Source: Clostridiales bacterium (GTDB lineage: Bacteria > Bacillota > Clostridia > Oscillospirales > QAKW01). Taken from it: a stretch of 44,000 nucleotides of DNA. The stretch lies in contig QAKW01000043.1 in the NCBI GenBank assembly GCA_003343605.1, forward strand, positions 1-44,000, written 5' to 3'. The translations under genes and the position numbers were made by a program. A model generated the notes under the pieces. The model did not search any database, had not been told where the DNA came from, and saw only the letters and a list, made by a program, of their open reading frames with translations. Positions 16,190 to 24,506 of this stretch are shown here, in pieces. Position 1 is the first letter of the stretch. Every line of letters begins with the position of its first letter.

Positions 16190-19100
16190 TTAAAAATCAT
16201 AGGCGCCGTTGAGATATTGCATGATGCGGATCACATCCGGCATTGAAAAACCGTCGCCGGTTACATCCGCGGCGGTAAGATCAATAGATTCCGCGGGCAC
16301 CAGATCATTCAGATAACGCAGGAGTAAAACAACATCGGCAATGGAGACCCGGTTGTCGCCGTTTGCATCGCCGAGCTCATAGCAAGCAGCAGCCAAAACC
16401 GGATGGGTTTCCCCTGCCTGCCAATAAAGCGCGGGCAGAGTTGCCAAAAAGGCGGGGTCTGCGATTTGGGCGCTGGTTAGAGGCGCGGCCGCGCCCGGAT
16501 CTCCGGCACACCAATCCCAGAAGGAGCAGTTTTCCAGAGCGCCGCCGGCAACAGCGGTATTGGCTGCGGAATTCAGCATGCCCCGGTTAAAGCAATGTGC
16601 CACCGTGCCTTCTGAAGCGGCGGCAATCCCGCCGGCGCTTCCCTGGCAGGCAACAATCCGGGCACTGTTATAGCAGTTTTTGATCGAGCCGGTATTCGTT
16701 GCGGCAATCCCGCCGGCGCTGCCGGATGAAATAATATAACCATCCGTTGCGCAGGCGTTGATCAGGCCGCTGTTTTCGCCAACAATGCCACCCGGCGCAT
16801 CCCCGCGCAAAACCAGATTTTCAGTGGTGATATAGGAAATTTTGCCCGCGTTGGCATGGGCTACCACCCCCTGCCCGGTAAGATTGCTGTCGGAGAAAAT
16901 CAGCTTGCGCACATCGCCGGTTTTTGCAACCGATTGAAAGAGCGGAACGCGAAGCCCCGTAATCCTGCTGAATTTTCCGTTGAGCGTGCCGGTGAAAGTA
17001 CCGCCGCTGCTTTGAATCCCGGAAGCATTGATATCGGTGATGATATAAAAGATACTGCCGGTAAGATCCCGCTCCCGCGATAACTGCAGCAGCGTTTCCA
17101 ATTCGGCGGCGGTGGAAATATAATAACTGCCTGGACCGGTATAGCTGCTGATATTCTGCGCCTGCACAGAGAGCAAAATATCCAAAATACCGTCTTCCTG
17201 CAGAAGAACGGTGGAATCTGCAACCGGCTGGCCGTTGAAAACCAGGCCGGCAACAAAATTACCGTTTTCCGGGAGTAGGGATACCGCAGAGCCGGGCGTA
17301 TAATACACCTCCGACGTTTTGATCAGCAGCTCTTCTGCAAAATAGCGGATAGTCAGCTTGACGAGCGCTTCTTGTGCAACCGGCGCCAGAAGCGGGAAGG
17401 AATCGCCTGCAGCCCACACGCCGGAGCCTTCATTGAGCGCCGCCAGCAGGGTGCCATCGGTCAGCGCGGCATCTGCAAAGCCGGTTGCGCCGCAAATGTC
17501 GGGCGCCCCGCAGCCGTCGGCATAATAGCAGCTCGAAAAATCAAGTGCCGCGCCGGTTCTGGCAAGTGCCGCGGATGTCGTGCCGGAAATAGTGCCGGCA
17601 TTATAGCAGTTTTGCAGGGTAATATTTGTTTGCCCCCAGCCGGCAATCCCGGCGGGAGCCGTTTCTGCGGTGACGGAGCCGGTATTGAAGCAGGAAACAA
17701 AAACAGCGGAATCCCGGGCGACACCGGCAAGCCCCGCAGTTCCATCGGTGCCGCCCAGGGAAATAATGTCTGCGCCGTTGCTGCAGCGGGTGAACGTGCA
17801 CTGATCGCCATAGCCGGTCAGCGCGGCGACCCGGTTAAACCCGGTTACCGTGCCGCTCTCGATATGCACATCGAGAAAAGACGCCTGATAGGAGGCGGCA
17901 AATATCCCCACGCCGTTTTGTTCCGGCCGGTTGATTTGCAGATTATAAATCTTATAGCCCTGGCCGTTATAGGTTCCTTTGAAAACAGTATTGAGCGTGG
18001 AAAGACCCGCGTTTGCCTCGTTGGCGCCGCCCGGCGTAAAGCTGCCGGTGAGCGTAATGTCGGCAGTTTGCAGAAGCGTAACCCCGCGCAGGGAATTGCC
18101 GGCAGAAACCAGATCGGCGGCCTTTTGCAGGCCCTCCTCCGAACAAACGGCGTAAACCGTGTTTTTGCCGTTATATTGCAGGATGTCCGGAATGCCGGCC
18201 AAAACTTCCGAGGAAGTTTGCGGCAGGGCCCGGATATCCTCTGTTTGCCATACGGAGGATAGATATTCCGCCCGGCCGGCCATATAGTTTTTCAGATAGG
18301 CGATATTTTCTTCATAGGTGCGCCCCGTATCCACGCCCGAGGAGGTCACGGAATCCAGGATATTCCAATAGGTAAAGTTCATGGCCGCCGAGGCGCTCAG
18401 CATTTCATAATATTCAGAAAGCGGCCGCAGCAGCGTATCGCCGGTAGCGGGCGTGTTGCCCACGCTCATTGCGATCAGCGGCGCGTAATTGCTGTTCCAT
18501 TCAGCGCGCACCGCATTGAGGAAGCTCTCCTGCTGGTAAAGCATGTGGAAATAATAGGTATAGCCCTTTTTGGCCGCGGCATAGATGCCGGTTGTAGAGG
18601 TTGCGCCGTTAAAATTTCCAAGCGCGTTATCATAATCCCATACAGGGCCGCAGAAGCCGGTGGTTGATTCCTGATCAGAGGGCTTATAGAAGAACTGGCT
18701 GGTGACATTGGCGTCGATATTTTTCACATACTCTTCCAGAATGTATTTTCTGGCAAGGGAGGTGAGATCGAAATATTCATCGTAGCGCTTGCCGGTTGTG
18801 GGATTCACGCCGTCTGCTGCATATAGGGCGTCTTCAAATTCCTGAAAGAAGCCGGAAATATAAGCGACCTGCTCTCTGGAGGCACATTCCGGGCTTTTGA
18901 TCACCACCGGCTGCCCCCGGCTGGTAACAAAGCCGCTTACCTCCCCTTCATACCGGTCTTTATATTCCAGCTCCAGCAGATACCCGCCGGTAATATCCTC
19001 GGGATTCTGGGGGATTTCATAGCCTTTGCAGGAGCCGGTAACCGCCGAATTGGGGCCAAAGCGCGGGTAAGAATCCACATCCGCTTCGTTGCAGTCTTCC

Positions 19101-19933
19101 GTTGCAGCCTCGAGATCACGGATTTCAACCCGGTTATCGTTAATCTGCACTTTTTCACAGAGCTGGTAGTTCCCCATATACTGGTTGTTGCAATAAAGGT
19201 CTACAAAGCAGGATTCAGAGGAATTCGGCAGGCCCGCATCGTTGGCCAGATCATAGGCCACTTTATTGCGGATCAGGGAACGCTCGCTGTAATTTGCAAG
19301 CAGCACCCAGGTTTTGCATTTTCCCGCGCCGATCAGATCCGTTGATTTGCTCAGCTTAATCTGATAGGGCTTTTTCGGTTTGTTCCAGGTAGCGTTGCCG
19401 CGGCCTTTGATCTGATTGAGCTGATTATCATAAATAACCGATCCGTTTGCATCCACCATTCGCAGCTTGCCGGTTTCTTCATTTCCTTTGGCGGCATGAA
19501 TATAATTCATGCTGCCGGATTCCGTGGAGATATACATGGAAGAAATATTGGCAGACTGCATAACGCAAAGGGTATAGGCGGTGCCATCGAAAGAAACCGT
19601 GTGATTGCCGGCAGTAAGCAGGCCGGTGACCGCGCCATCGGCAACCGTGCTGCCATCAATCGCATAGCGGGAGGCACCGGAGAACCAGACCTGCAGGCGG
19701 GCCGTATCGGCTTCGGCGGGTAAAAAAAGATAATAAACAGCATCGTCTGCACTGTACCACCATTGCACGGCGCTGATCGGCTTCGTTTCTGCCGGGGTGC
19801 TTTCCGCCGGGGAAGCCCATAAGAAATGAACCGTTGAGGCCCGCGCATCGCCTGCAGCAGAAACAGGCAGACAGCCGGCCAGAAGAAAAAGGCTTAATAA
19901 TGCCGCACAGATACGCATAGTAACGCTTTTCAT
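16190..19933 (-). CDS. Secreted CotH-kinase protein with GLUG-like repeats and C-terminal dockerin
   Basis: This 1,247-residue protein has an N-terminal signal peptide (hydrophobic stretch within the first 26 residues). A CotH kinase domain lies at about 120-555, with KGRGNATW near 174, ANYSERSLIRNK near 215, GNYQLCEK and the acidic WDYDNALGN near 432. GLUG-like beta-helix repeats follow (about 615-810 and 950-1180; motifs such as GGIAATNTGSIKNCYN). The end is a type I dockerin (1186-1247) with two calcium loops, DANGDNRVSIADV and DVTGDGFSMPDV. CotH proteins are atypical kinases of spore coats, and dockerins bind cohesins of cell-surface scaffolds. The likely role is a cell-surface or cellulosome-like component; the substrate is unknown. 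AAGGAGAA precedes the ATG. Confidence 0.9.
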   Translation of the reverse strand: MKSVTMRICAALLSLFLLAGCLPVSAAGDARASTVHFLWASPAESTPAETKPISAVQWWYSADDAVYYLFLPAEADTARLQVWFSGASRYAIDGSTVADGAVTGLLTAGNHTVSFDGTAYTLCVMQSANISSMYISTESGSMNYIHAAKGNEETGKLRMVDANGSVIYDNQLNQIKGRGNATWNKPKKPYQIKLSKSTDLIGAGKCKTWVLLANYSERSLIRNKVAYDLANDAGLPNSSESCFVDLYCNNQYMGNYQLCEKVQINDNRVEIRDLEAATEDCNEADVDSYPRFGPNSAVTGSCKGYEIPQNPEDITGGYLLELEYKDRYEGEVSGFVTSRGQPVVIKSPECASREQVAYISGFFQEFEDALYAADGVNPTTGKRYDEYFDLTSLARKYILEEYVKNIDANVTSQFFYKPSDQESTTGFCGPVWDYDNALGNFNGATSTTGIYAAAKKGYTYYFHMLYQQESFLNAVRAEWNSNYAPLIAMSVGNTPATGDTLLRPLSEYYEMLSASAAMNFTYWNILDSVTSSGVDTGRTYEENIAYLKNYMAGRAEYLSSVWQTEDIRALPQTSSEVLAGIPDILQYNGKNTVYAVCSEEGLQKAADLVSAGNSLRGVTLLQTADITLTGSFTPGGANEANAGLSTLNTVFKGTYNGQGYKIYNLQINRPEQNGVGIFAASYQASFLDVHIESGTVTGFNRVAALTGYGDQCTFTRCSNGADIISLGGTDGTAGLAGVARDSAVFVSCFNTGSVTAETAPAGIAGWGQTNITLQNCYNAGTISGTTSAALARTGAALDFSSCYYADGCGAPDICGATGFADAALTDGTLLAALNEGSGVWAAGDSFPLLAPVAQEALVKLTIRYFAEELLIKTSEVYYTPGSAVSLLPENGNFVAGLVFNGQPVADSTVLLQEDGILDILLSVQAQNISSYTGPGSYYISTAAELETLLQLSRERDLTGSIFYIITDINASGIQSSGGTFTGTLNGKFSRITGLRVPLFQSVAKTGDVRKLIFSDSNLTGQGVVAHANAGKISYITTENLVLRGDAPGGIVGENSGLINACATDGYIISSGSAGGIAATNTGSIKNCYNSARIVACQGSAGGIAAASEGTVAHCFNRGMLNSAANTAVAGGALENCSFWDWCAGDPGAAAPLTSAQIADPAFLATLPALYWQAGETHPVLAAACYELGDANGDNRVSIADVVLLLRYLNDLVPAESIDLTAADVTGDGFSMPDVIRIMQYLNGAYDF

Positions 19934-19969
19934 AACAGTTCTCCTTTGCCATATATGTATTCATTTTCC

Positions 19970-19978
19970 ATTATACCA
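19970..19978 (-). promoter_or_regulatory. Extended -10 element before the CotH/dockerin gene
   Basis: The minus strand reads TGGTATAAT, an extended -10 with a perfect TATAAT, about 37 bases before the start codon. No good -35 lies at 17 bases. Confidence 0.5.
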
Positions 19979-20026
19979 TAAAATAACGGCAAAAGAATGT
20001 CCTGATGATACCAAAATACAACACGA

Positions 20027-20035
20027 TGTGGATAA
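20027..20035 (-). promoter_or_regulatory. Perfect DnaA box
   Basis: The minus strand reads TTATCCACA, the exact consensus DnaA box, within the AT-rich gap upstream of the CotH/dockerin gene and about 50 bases upstream of its -10. DnaA is known to regulate some genes through such sites and to bind titration sites away from the origin. Confidence 0.55.
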
Positions 20036-20054
20036 TAATTGTTTATTTTTATCA

Positions 20055-20090
20055 GATCAAAAAATACCGCCGGCCCAATGGGCCGGCGGC
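20055..20090 (-). terminator. Terminator of the parA operon end
   Basis: CCGCCGGCCC (20067-20076) and GGGCCGGCGG (20080-20089) form a perfect 10-bp stem with a three-base loop. On the minus strand it is followed by TATTTTTTG. It ends the operon whose last gene is the solute-binding lipoprotein. Confidence 0.9.
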
Positions 20091-20096
20091 GCAGCG

Positions 20097-21578
20097 TTAA
20101 TAATAAAGATTCTGTGTTGCAATATATGCGGTTAAAGAGGCGCTGATCTGATCGTATGCCGCATCCATATCGATCGATGGATCTGAAAGGCCCGCCAGAT
20201 AATCCCGGAGCTTTTCTTCAATGATTGCGCTGTGCAGGATCAGATAGCCCCCGTTTTCAGCCAGATCGGCGTAAGTCTGGTAAGCATGGCCGGAAATCCC
20301 CAGTGCCAGCAGCTGGCCTGCACGCGCCTCTGCATAACGGTTGCACCAGAGCTCTGCAAAAGAGAGGGCGGCCAGCGCGGTTGATTCATTTTCTTCATAT
20401 TTTGGGAGCCCCAGAAAGACGCCGCTGTAGGTGACGGCGGTTCCCGCGCCTTCCTCCAGCGCCGGCAAGGGAACGTATTCAAGCGTCATGCCCTCGCCCT
20501 TCTCGGGCAGGAGGGTATATTCCATTGCAACGGTGCCGTCTTTCAGCGAATAGCGCACATCTTCATCTTGGATGAAGGATGGAACACTGGCGTTGAGTTC
20601 CCGCAGTGCCGCCCATACAGAACGGGTTGCGCGGGCATTGATATTACTGTCTAACTTGCCGTCGAGCAATGTAAGCGGACTTTTGCCGCTGAGTGTAGCC
20701 CAGGCAAGAGACTCCTGCATCAGGAATGGGATGATTCTTTTCTCCGCCGCCTGCGTGCTCAGCTCCTGAAACGCCGCAACAGTCCACTGATTGTTTTCGA
20801 AAAGCGTGGCGGGATTTCTCCCTTCGGGCATCAGGCCGGCGTTATACCAAACGGTATTGATATTTCCAACCGGGGCAAAAAGGGTATGATTGCTCTGTGA
20901 AAGAACAGATTTGCTGATCCCGTAGGTGGTGGCGTTCAGATCCAGAAAGGCCCCGGATGATTTACAGAGCGTCAACCCCTCTGCCAGATGGGAAACGCCC
21001 ATTTGAATCAGGCTCAGCTTTTTCCCGGCAAACAGCGCGACCCGCTGTGATTTTAGGGAAATGGATTCATTTTTGATGCTGTATTTCATAATAAAGCCGT
21101 TATCAGCGGCAATTTGGGTCATCCAGTCCCATTCGGTTACGGTTTTACCGTTTTCATCCTGATAGGAAAACGCGGGCTCCTCTCCCGCGGAATAAAGCAC
21201 GATCGTCCGGTTTTTCAGAATGGTTTCGGCGTTATTGGATTTTACAATACCGCTGACCGGCAGCGAGGATTTGGCACGCTGAGAAGGCGTGAATGTTGCG
21301 CCCGCCAGCGGATTGCCGCCTGAAAATGCTGCTTCATCTTCTTTGGCTTCCTGTGGTGCGGTATCTCCCGCGTCCGCGGCAGGTGTTTGTGCAGGATCCA
21401 GCGTGACGGGTGTGTTCTCCAGGGCGGATTCATCCGGATTGTTTTTATCAGGCGTTACGGTGGTTTCCGCAGGATCGGGATTGGTAATATCGGAAGGGTA
21501 CTGGATATTATCGGGTTTGCATCCGCCGCAGCTGAGTATTAATATAAAACAGAGAAAAACAGCAAAAGATTTGTTCAT
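20097..21578 (-). CDS. Solute-binding lipoprotein, sugar-type (family 1-like)
   Basis: The 493-residue protein has a lipoprotein signal peptide ending in the cysteine-rich LSCGGC, then a long threonine/proline/acidic linker (about 25-95). The body resembles extracellular solute-binding proteins, for example PVGNINTVWYNAGL followed by the NNQWTVAAFQEL pattern. Such proteins normally deliver a ligand to an ABC permease, but no permease is encoded nearby, so the ligand and even transport function are unknown. Its ATG directly follows the rnhA stop and its ribosome binding site GGAAGGA lies inside rnhA, so the two are translationally coupled. Confidence 0.75.
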   Translation of the reverse strand: MNKSFAVFLCFILILSCGGCKPDNIQYPSDITNPDPAETTVTPDKNNPDESALENTPVTLDPAQTPAADAGDTAPQEAKEDEAAFSGGNPLAGATFTPSQRAKSSLPVSGIVKSNNAETILKNRTIVLYSAGEEPAFSYQDENGKTVTEWDWMTQIAADNGFIMKYSIKNESISLKSQRVALFAGKKLSLIQMGVSHLAEGLTLCKSSGAFLDLNATTYGISKSVLSQSNHTLFAPVGNINTVWYNAGLMPEGRNPATLFENNQWTVAAFQELSTQAAEKRIIPFLMQESLAWATLSGKSPLTLLDGKLDSNINARATRSVWAALRELNASVPSFIQDEDVRYSLKDGTVAMEYTLLPEKGEGMTLEYVPLPALEEGAGTAVTYSGVFLGLPKYEENESTALAALSFAELWCNRYAEARAGQLLALGISGHAYQTYADLAENGGYLILHSAIIEEKLRDYLAGLSDPSIDMDAAYDQISASLTAYIATQNLYY

Positions 21579-22034
21579 TTATAGCGTCCTTCCTTTCTCT
21601 TTTAAAGTGGTGTAAGCCTGTACGGCAAGCTGATCGCAGCGTTCGTTGTAGGCGTGGCCGGCGTGCCCCTTCACCCACTGCACCTGAACCTGATGGCGGC
21701 GCAGTTGCCGGAGCATGCGTTCCCAGAGATCGATATTGAGCGCCGGCTTTTTATCGCTCTTCTTCCAGCCGTTTTTTTCCCACTGGAAGACCCATCCCTG
21801 AAGAATGCTTTCACAAAGATAGCGGGAATCGCTTACCAGTGTAACTTCACAGGGCTCCCTGAGCAGCTCGAGCCCGGCGATCGCCCCCATCAGCTCCATC
21901 CGGTTGTTGGTGGTCTGGGCTTCTGCCGCGCTGAGCTCCTTTTCGTGCCCCTGATATACCAGGATGGTGCCATAGCCGCCCGGGCCGGGATTGCCGCTGC
22001 AGGCGCCGTCGCAGTAAATGGTTACGTTTTTCAT
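21579..22034 (-). CDS. rnhA: Ribonuclease HI
   Basis: RNase HI removes RNA from RNA-DNA hybrids such as R-loops and primers. The 151-residue product has the full catalytic set D9 (YCDGACSGNPGPGGYG), E47 (NNRMEL), D69 (VSDSRYL) and D134 (ERCDQLA), plus H124 in VKGHAGH. Length is the normal E. coli-type size. It lies six bases after the coiled-coil membrane protein gene and abuts the lipoprotein gene, so it is an internal gene of the parA operon. Confidence 0.96.
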   Translation of the reverse strand: MKNVTIYCDGACSGNPGPGGYGTILVYQGHEKELSAAEAQTTNNRMELMGAIAGLELLREPCEVTLVSDSRYLCESILQGWVFQWEKNGWKKSDKKPALNIDLWERMLRQLRRHQVQVQWVKGHAGHAYNERCDQLAVQAYTTLKEKGRTL

Positions 22035-22040
22035 TTGTTC

Positions 22041-22706
22041 TCAGAGCCCCAGCTTTGTTTTCAACAGATCGTAATAGGGCTTGGAAGGCTCCGAAAGCTT
22101 ATCCCGGTCGATGGTTGAGAAAATGGTTCTGGCCAGCGTTCGGTTTCCATCAATATATGCGTTTTGCGCAGCGGCCAGATACTGATCCTGCTCTACCATG
22201 TCGCCGATGCTGGCGAGCAGCTCTTCCGCATCCTGCTGGGAAACAGTAAGCGCGGCGTTGCTTTCCTGAAGCGCGGCATTCTCTTTTTTCAGCGCGGCGT
22301 TTTCATCCTGAATGTTTTTCAGCGTTGACTGGCTGGAGTTGAGCGTATCGTTGTTTTCGGACATTTCGCGCTGGATACGGGAGGTGATCAGATAGCTTCC
22401 GCCGATCAGCCCGGAGATGACAATAACAAATACGGTGGTGTAAATCACCAGAAATTTAATGTCTTTTTTCTTCTCGGCCGGCGCGGTTTTTTCTGCTTCC
22501 GGCTCTTCCTCCGGCGGCGCAGCAGCGGGATCCGCAGGTTCTGCGGGCGGCGCGGAAGCAGCCGGTTCCTGCTGCACGGTTGACGCGGCCGGCTGCTCTG
22601 CGGCTTCTGTAGTCTCCTCTCCGGCGGCCGGCTGTGCGGGATTTTTTTCATTCATGCCTGCGGCATTCCATAATTCGTCTAACAAGGATTTTTCATCTTT
22701 ATTCAT
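22041..22706 (-). CDS. Single-pass membrane protein with coiled coil, unknown function
   Basis: I do not recognise this 221-residue protein. It has an acidic, alanine/proline-rich N-terminal region of about 80 residues that should be cytoplasmic. One membrane segment follows (about 84-106, IKFLVIYTTVFVIVISGLIG), then a coiled coil (about 108-160) with the tandem heptads ENAALKK, ENAALQE and SNAALTV, and a helical C-terminal part (about 165-221). Its start overlaps the parB stop by ATGA and rnhA follows after six bases. Co-translation with parB suggests a link to segregation or division, but that is inference only. Confidence 0.85.
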   Translation of the reverse strand: MNKDEKSLLDELWNAAGMNEKNPAQPAAGEETTEAAEQPAASTVQQEPAASAPPAEPADPAAAPPEEEPEAEKTAPAEKKKDIKFLVIYTTVFVIVISGLIGGSYLITSRIQREMSENNDTLNSSQSTLKNIQDENAALKKENAALQESNAALTVSQQDAEELLASIGDMVEQDQYLAAAQNAYIDGNRTLARTIFSTIDRDKLSEPSKPYYDLLKTKLGL

Positions 22707-23569
22707 TTGTCAGACTCTCCTTCTAATATCTCAATGATTTTTTCCAGCTCACTGACCGAATAGTAGCTGATTTCCACTTTTCCCCGGTTATTGGGCTTAT
22801 GGCGAATGACCACCTTGTTCCCTACCCGGGCCGAAGCTTTTGCCTCAAGCTCCCGAAGCGCCTGCTCCACCGCGGGATCGGAAACCGGTGTTGGCCGCGG
22901 CTCTTTTTTAGCCTTTTTAACCAGCTCTTCGGCCTGCCGGACGCTTAAGGAATCAGAGATGATACGGTTGGCCAGTGCCAGCTGCGTATCGGCGTTTTCA
23001 AGGGAGAGCAGCGCCCGGGCATGCCCGGCTGAGAGCTCCCCTGTTTTAAGAAAATCAAGAAGCTGCTCCGGCAGGGTTAAAAGCCGGAGTGTGTTGGCAA
23101 CCGCCGAACGCGATTTGGAAATGGTTTGCGCGATTTTTTCCTGCGTCATACCGTAGAGATCCATCAGGTTCCGGTAGCCCAGCGCTTCTTCAACCGGGTT
23201 GAGATCTTCACGCTGCAGGTTTTCAATCAGGCTGATTTCACTGATTTCGCGCGGCGTATAGGAGCGGATCAAAACCGGGGCCTCCTCCAGCCCCGCCATG
23301 CGGCAGGCCCTCCACCGGCGTTCTCCCGCGATAATACGGTAGCGCCCGTCTTCGAGCGGCGCAACAATGATCGGCTGAATCAGGCCGTGCTCTTTAATGG
23401 AATCGGCGAGATGCTCCATCGCCTCTTTATCAAAAGATTTCCGGGGCTGATTTTTATCCGGCTCAATCTGCGAGAGCCGCAAAACAGCGCTTTCCTGCTG
23501 CTGCGCTTCCAATTCCATCAGATTATCGGCAAACAGGGCGTCAAGGCCCTTCCCTAATCCTTTTTTCAT
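22703..23569 (-). CDS. parB: Chromosome-partitioning protein ParB (Spo0J)
   Basis: ParB binds parS, loads on DNA as a CTP-dependent clamp and recruits SMC near the origin. The 288-residue protein opens MKKGLGKGLDALFADN, has the CTP-binding motifs GERRWRA and ENLQRED, and a helix-turn-helix with TQEKIAQTISKSRSAVAN. A basic linker and a C-terminal dimer domain follow. It overlaps parA by four bases and the downstream membrane protein by four. One perfect parS lies just upstream of parA. Confidence 0.97.
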   Translation of the reverse strand: MKKGLGKGLDALFADNLMELEAQQQESAVLRLSQIEPDKNQPRKSFDKEAMEHLADSIKEHGLIQPIIVAPLEDGRYRIIAGERRWRACRMAGLEEAPVLIRSYTPREISEISLIENLQREDLNPVEEALGYRNLMDLYGMTQEKIAQTISKSRSAVANTLRLLTLPEQLLDFLKTGELSAGHARALLSLENADTQLALANRIISDSLSVRQAEELVKKAKKEPRPTPVSDPAVEQALRELEAKASARVGNKVVIRHKPNNRGKVEISYYSVSELEKIIEILEGESDK

Positions 23570-24342
23570 GAGAGACCCTCCTTGTTTTTTTCTAAGAACT
23601 CCCGGGCCATTTCCCGGTAGGCCAGCGCGCCTTTGGAGTAACGGTCGTAAACCTGAACCGGCACGCCGTGGCTGGGGGCCTCTGAAAGCCGCACGTTGCG
23701 GCAGATCACGGATTTATAAACCCGATCGCCGAAATATTTTTTGATTTCGTTCGCCACCTGGATGGTAACGTTCATCCTGCCGTCATACATGGTCAGCAAT
23801 ACCCCTTCAATATAGAGCGCCGCGTTATATCTGGATTTTACCAGTTTAATCGTATTCACTAATTGGGATACCCCTTCCAGTGCCAGGTATTCCGGCTGAA
23901 GCGGAATAATCACGCTGTTGGAAGCGGTAAGCGCGTTTAAAGTAAGAAGTGAAAGCGAGGGCGGGCAATCGATGATTATAAAATCATACCGATGACGCAC
24001 CTGGTTCAGCGCCGCCTTTAAAAGCGCCTCCCGATTCTCCATGGCGACCATTTCAATTTCAGCGCCGGCAAGATTCATATTGGTGGGAAGAATATCGATA
24101 TTGGGATAGGGCGCCCGTACAATGGCATCGTGAATGCCGCATTCACCGATTAAAACTTCATAGACGGAATGCGTAATCGCACGTTTGTTGATGCCGTAGC
24201 TGCTGGTTCCGTTTGCCTGTGGATCGATATCCACAAACAGCGTATTCCTTCCTTCTTCCGCCAGCGCAAAGGCAAGGCTGACAGCGGTAGTGGTCTTCCC
24301 CACGCCGCCTTTCTGATTGGTAATGGATATTATTTTTCCCAC
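23566..24342 (-). CDS. parA: Chromosome-partitioning ATPase ParA (Soj)
   Basis: ParA/Soj is a deviant Walker ATPase that works with ParB in origin segregation and, in Bacillus, also regulates DnaA. The protein has KGGVGKTTTAVS at the N-terminus, DIDPQANGTSSYG, and FIIIDCPPSLSLLT. I chose the GTG at 24342 (V-G-K-I-I-S-I-T-N-Q), which matches the usual Soj N-terminus and gives 258 residues. An upstream in-frame ATG at 24384 overlaps the predicted promoter and lacks a ribosome binding site. parB overlaps its end by four bases. Confidence 0.94.
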   Translation of the reverse strand: MGKIISITNQKGGVGKTTTAVSLAFALAEEGRNTLFVDIDPQANGTSSYGINKRAITHSVYEVLIGECGIHDAIVRAPYPNIDILPTNMNLAGAEIEMVAMENREALLKAALNQVRHRYDFIIIDCPPSLSLLTLNALTASNSVIIPLQPEYLALEGVSQLVNTIKLVKSRYNAALYIEGVLLTMYDGRMNVTIQVANEIKKYFGDRVYKSVICRNVRLSEAPSHGVPVQVYDRYSKGALAYREMAREFLEKNKEGLS

Positions 24343-24374
24343 AATGACACTTCTTTCTTCCGTACTGATGTAAT

Positions 24375-24403
24375 ATTGTATCATAACTGCGCCGGAATGA
24401 AAA
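24375..24403 (-). promoter_or_regulatory. Predicted parA operon promoter
   Basis: The minus strand has TTTTCA (24403-24398), 17 bases and TACAAT (24380-24375) with an extended -10 TG. Transcription would start just upstream of the GTG start codon, and parS lies about 20 bases beyond the -35. Confidence 0.5.
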
Positions 24404-24423
24404 GGTCTTTTGAAAAATTAATT

Positions 24424-24439
24424 TGTTTCACGTGAAACA
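24424..24439. promoter_or_regulatory. parS: parS centromere site
   Basis: TGTTTCACGTGAAACA is the exact 16-bp parS consensus bound by Spo0J-type ParB, and the palindrome extends one base each way (24423-24440). It lies between the noc terminator and the parA promoter, outside any gene. I noticed no second copy in the window. Its presence confirms ParB as the chromosomal type and the window as origin-proximal. Confidence 0.96.
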
Positions 24440-24450
24440 ATGCAATGCCG

Positions 24451-24494
24451 TAAAAACAAACAGAGAACATACCGGGGAAGTATGTTCTCTGTTT
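24451..24494 (-). terminator. Terminator of noc
   Basis: A perfect 15-bp stem, AAACAGAGAACATAC (24458-24472) with its complement at 24480-24494, has a seven-base loop. On the minus strand it is followed by GTTTTTACGG. It separates noc from the parA transcript. Confidence 0.85.
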
Positions 24495-24506
24495 GCATAT
24501 AGGGGA

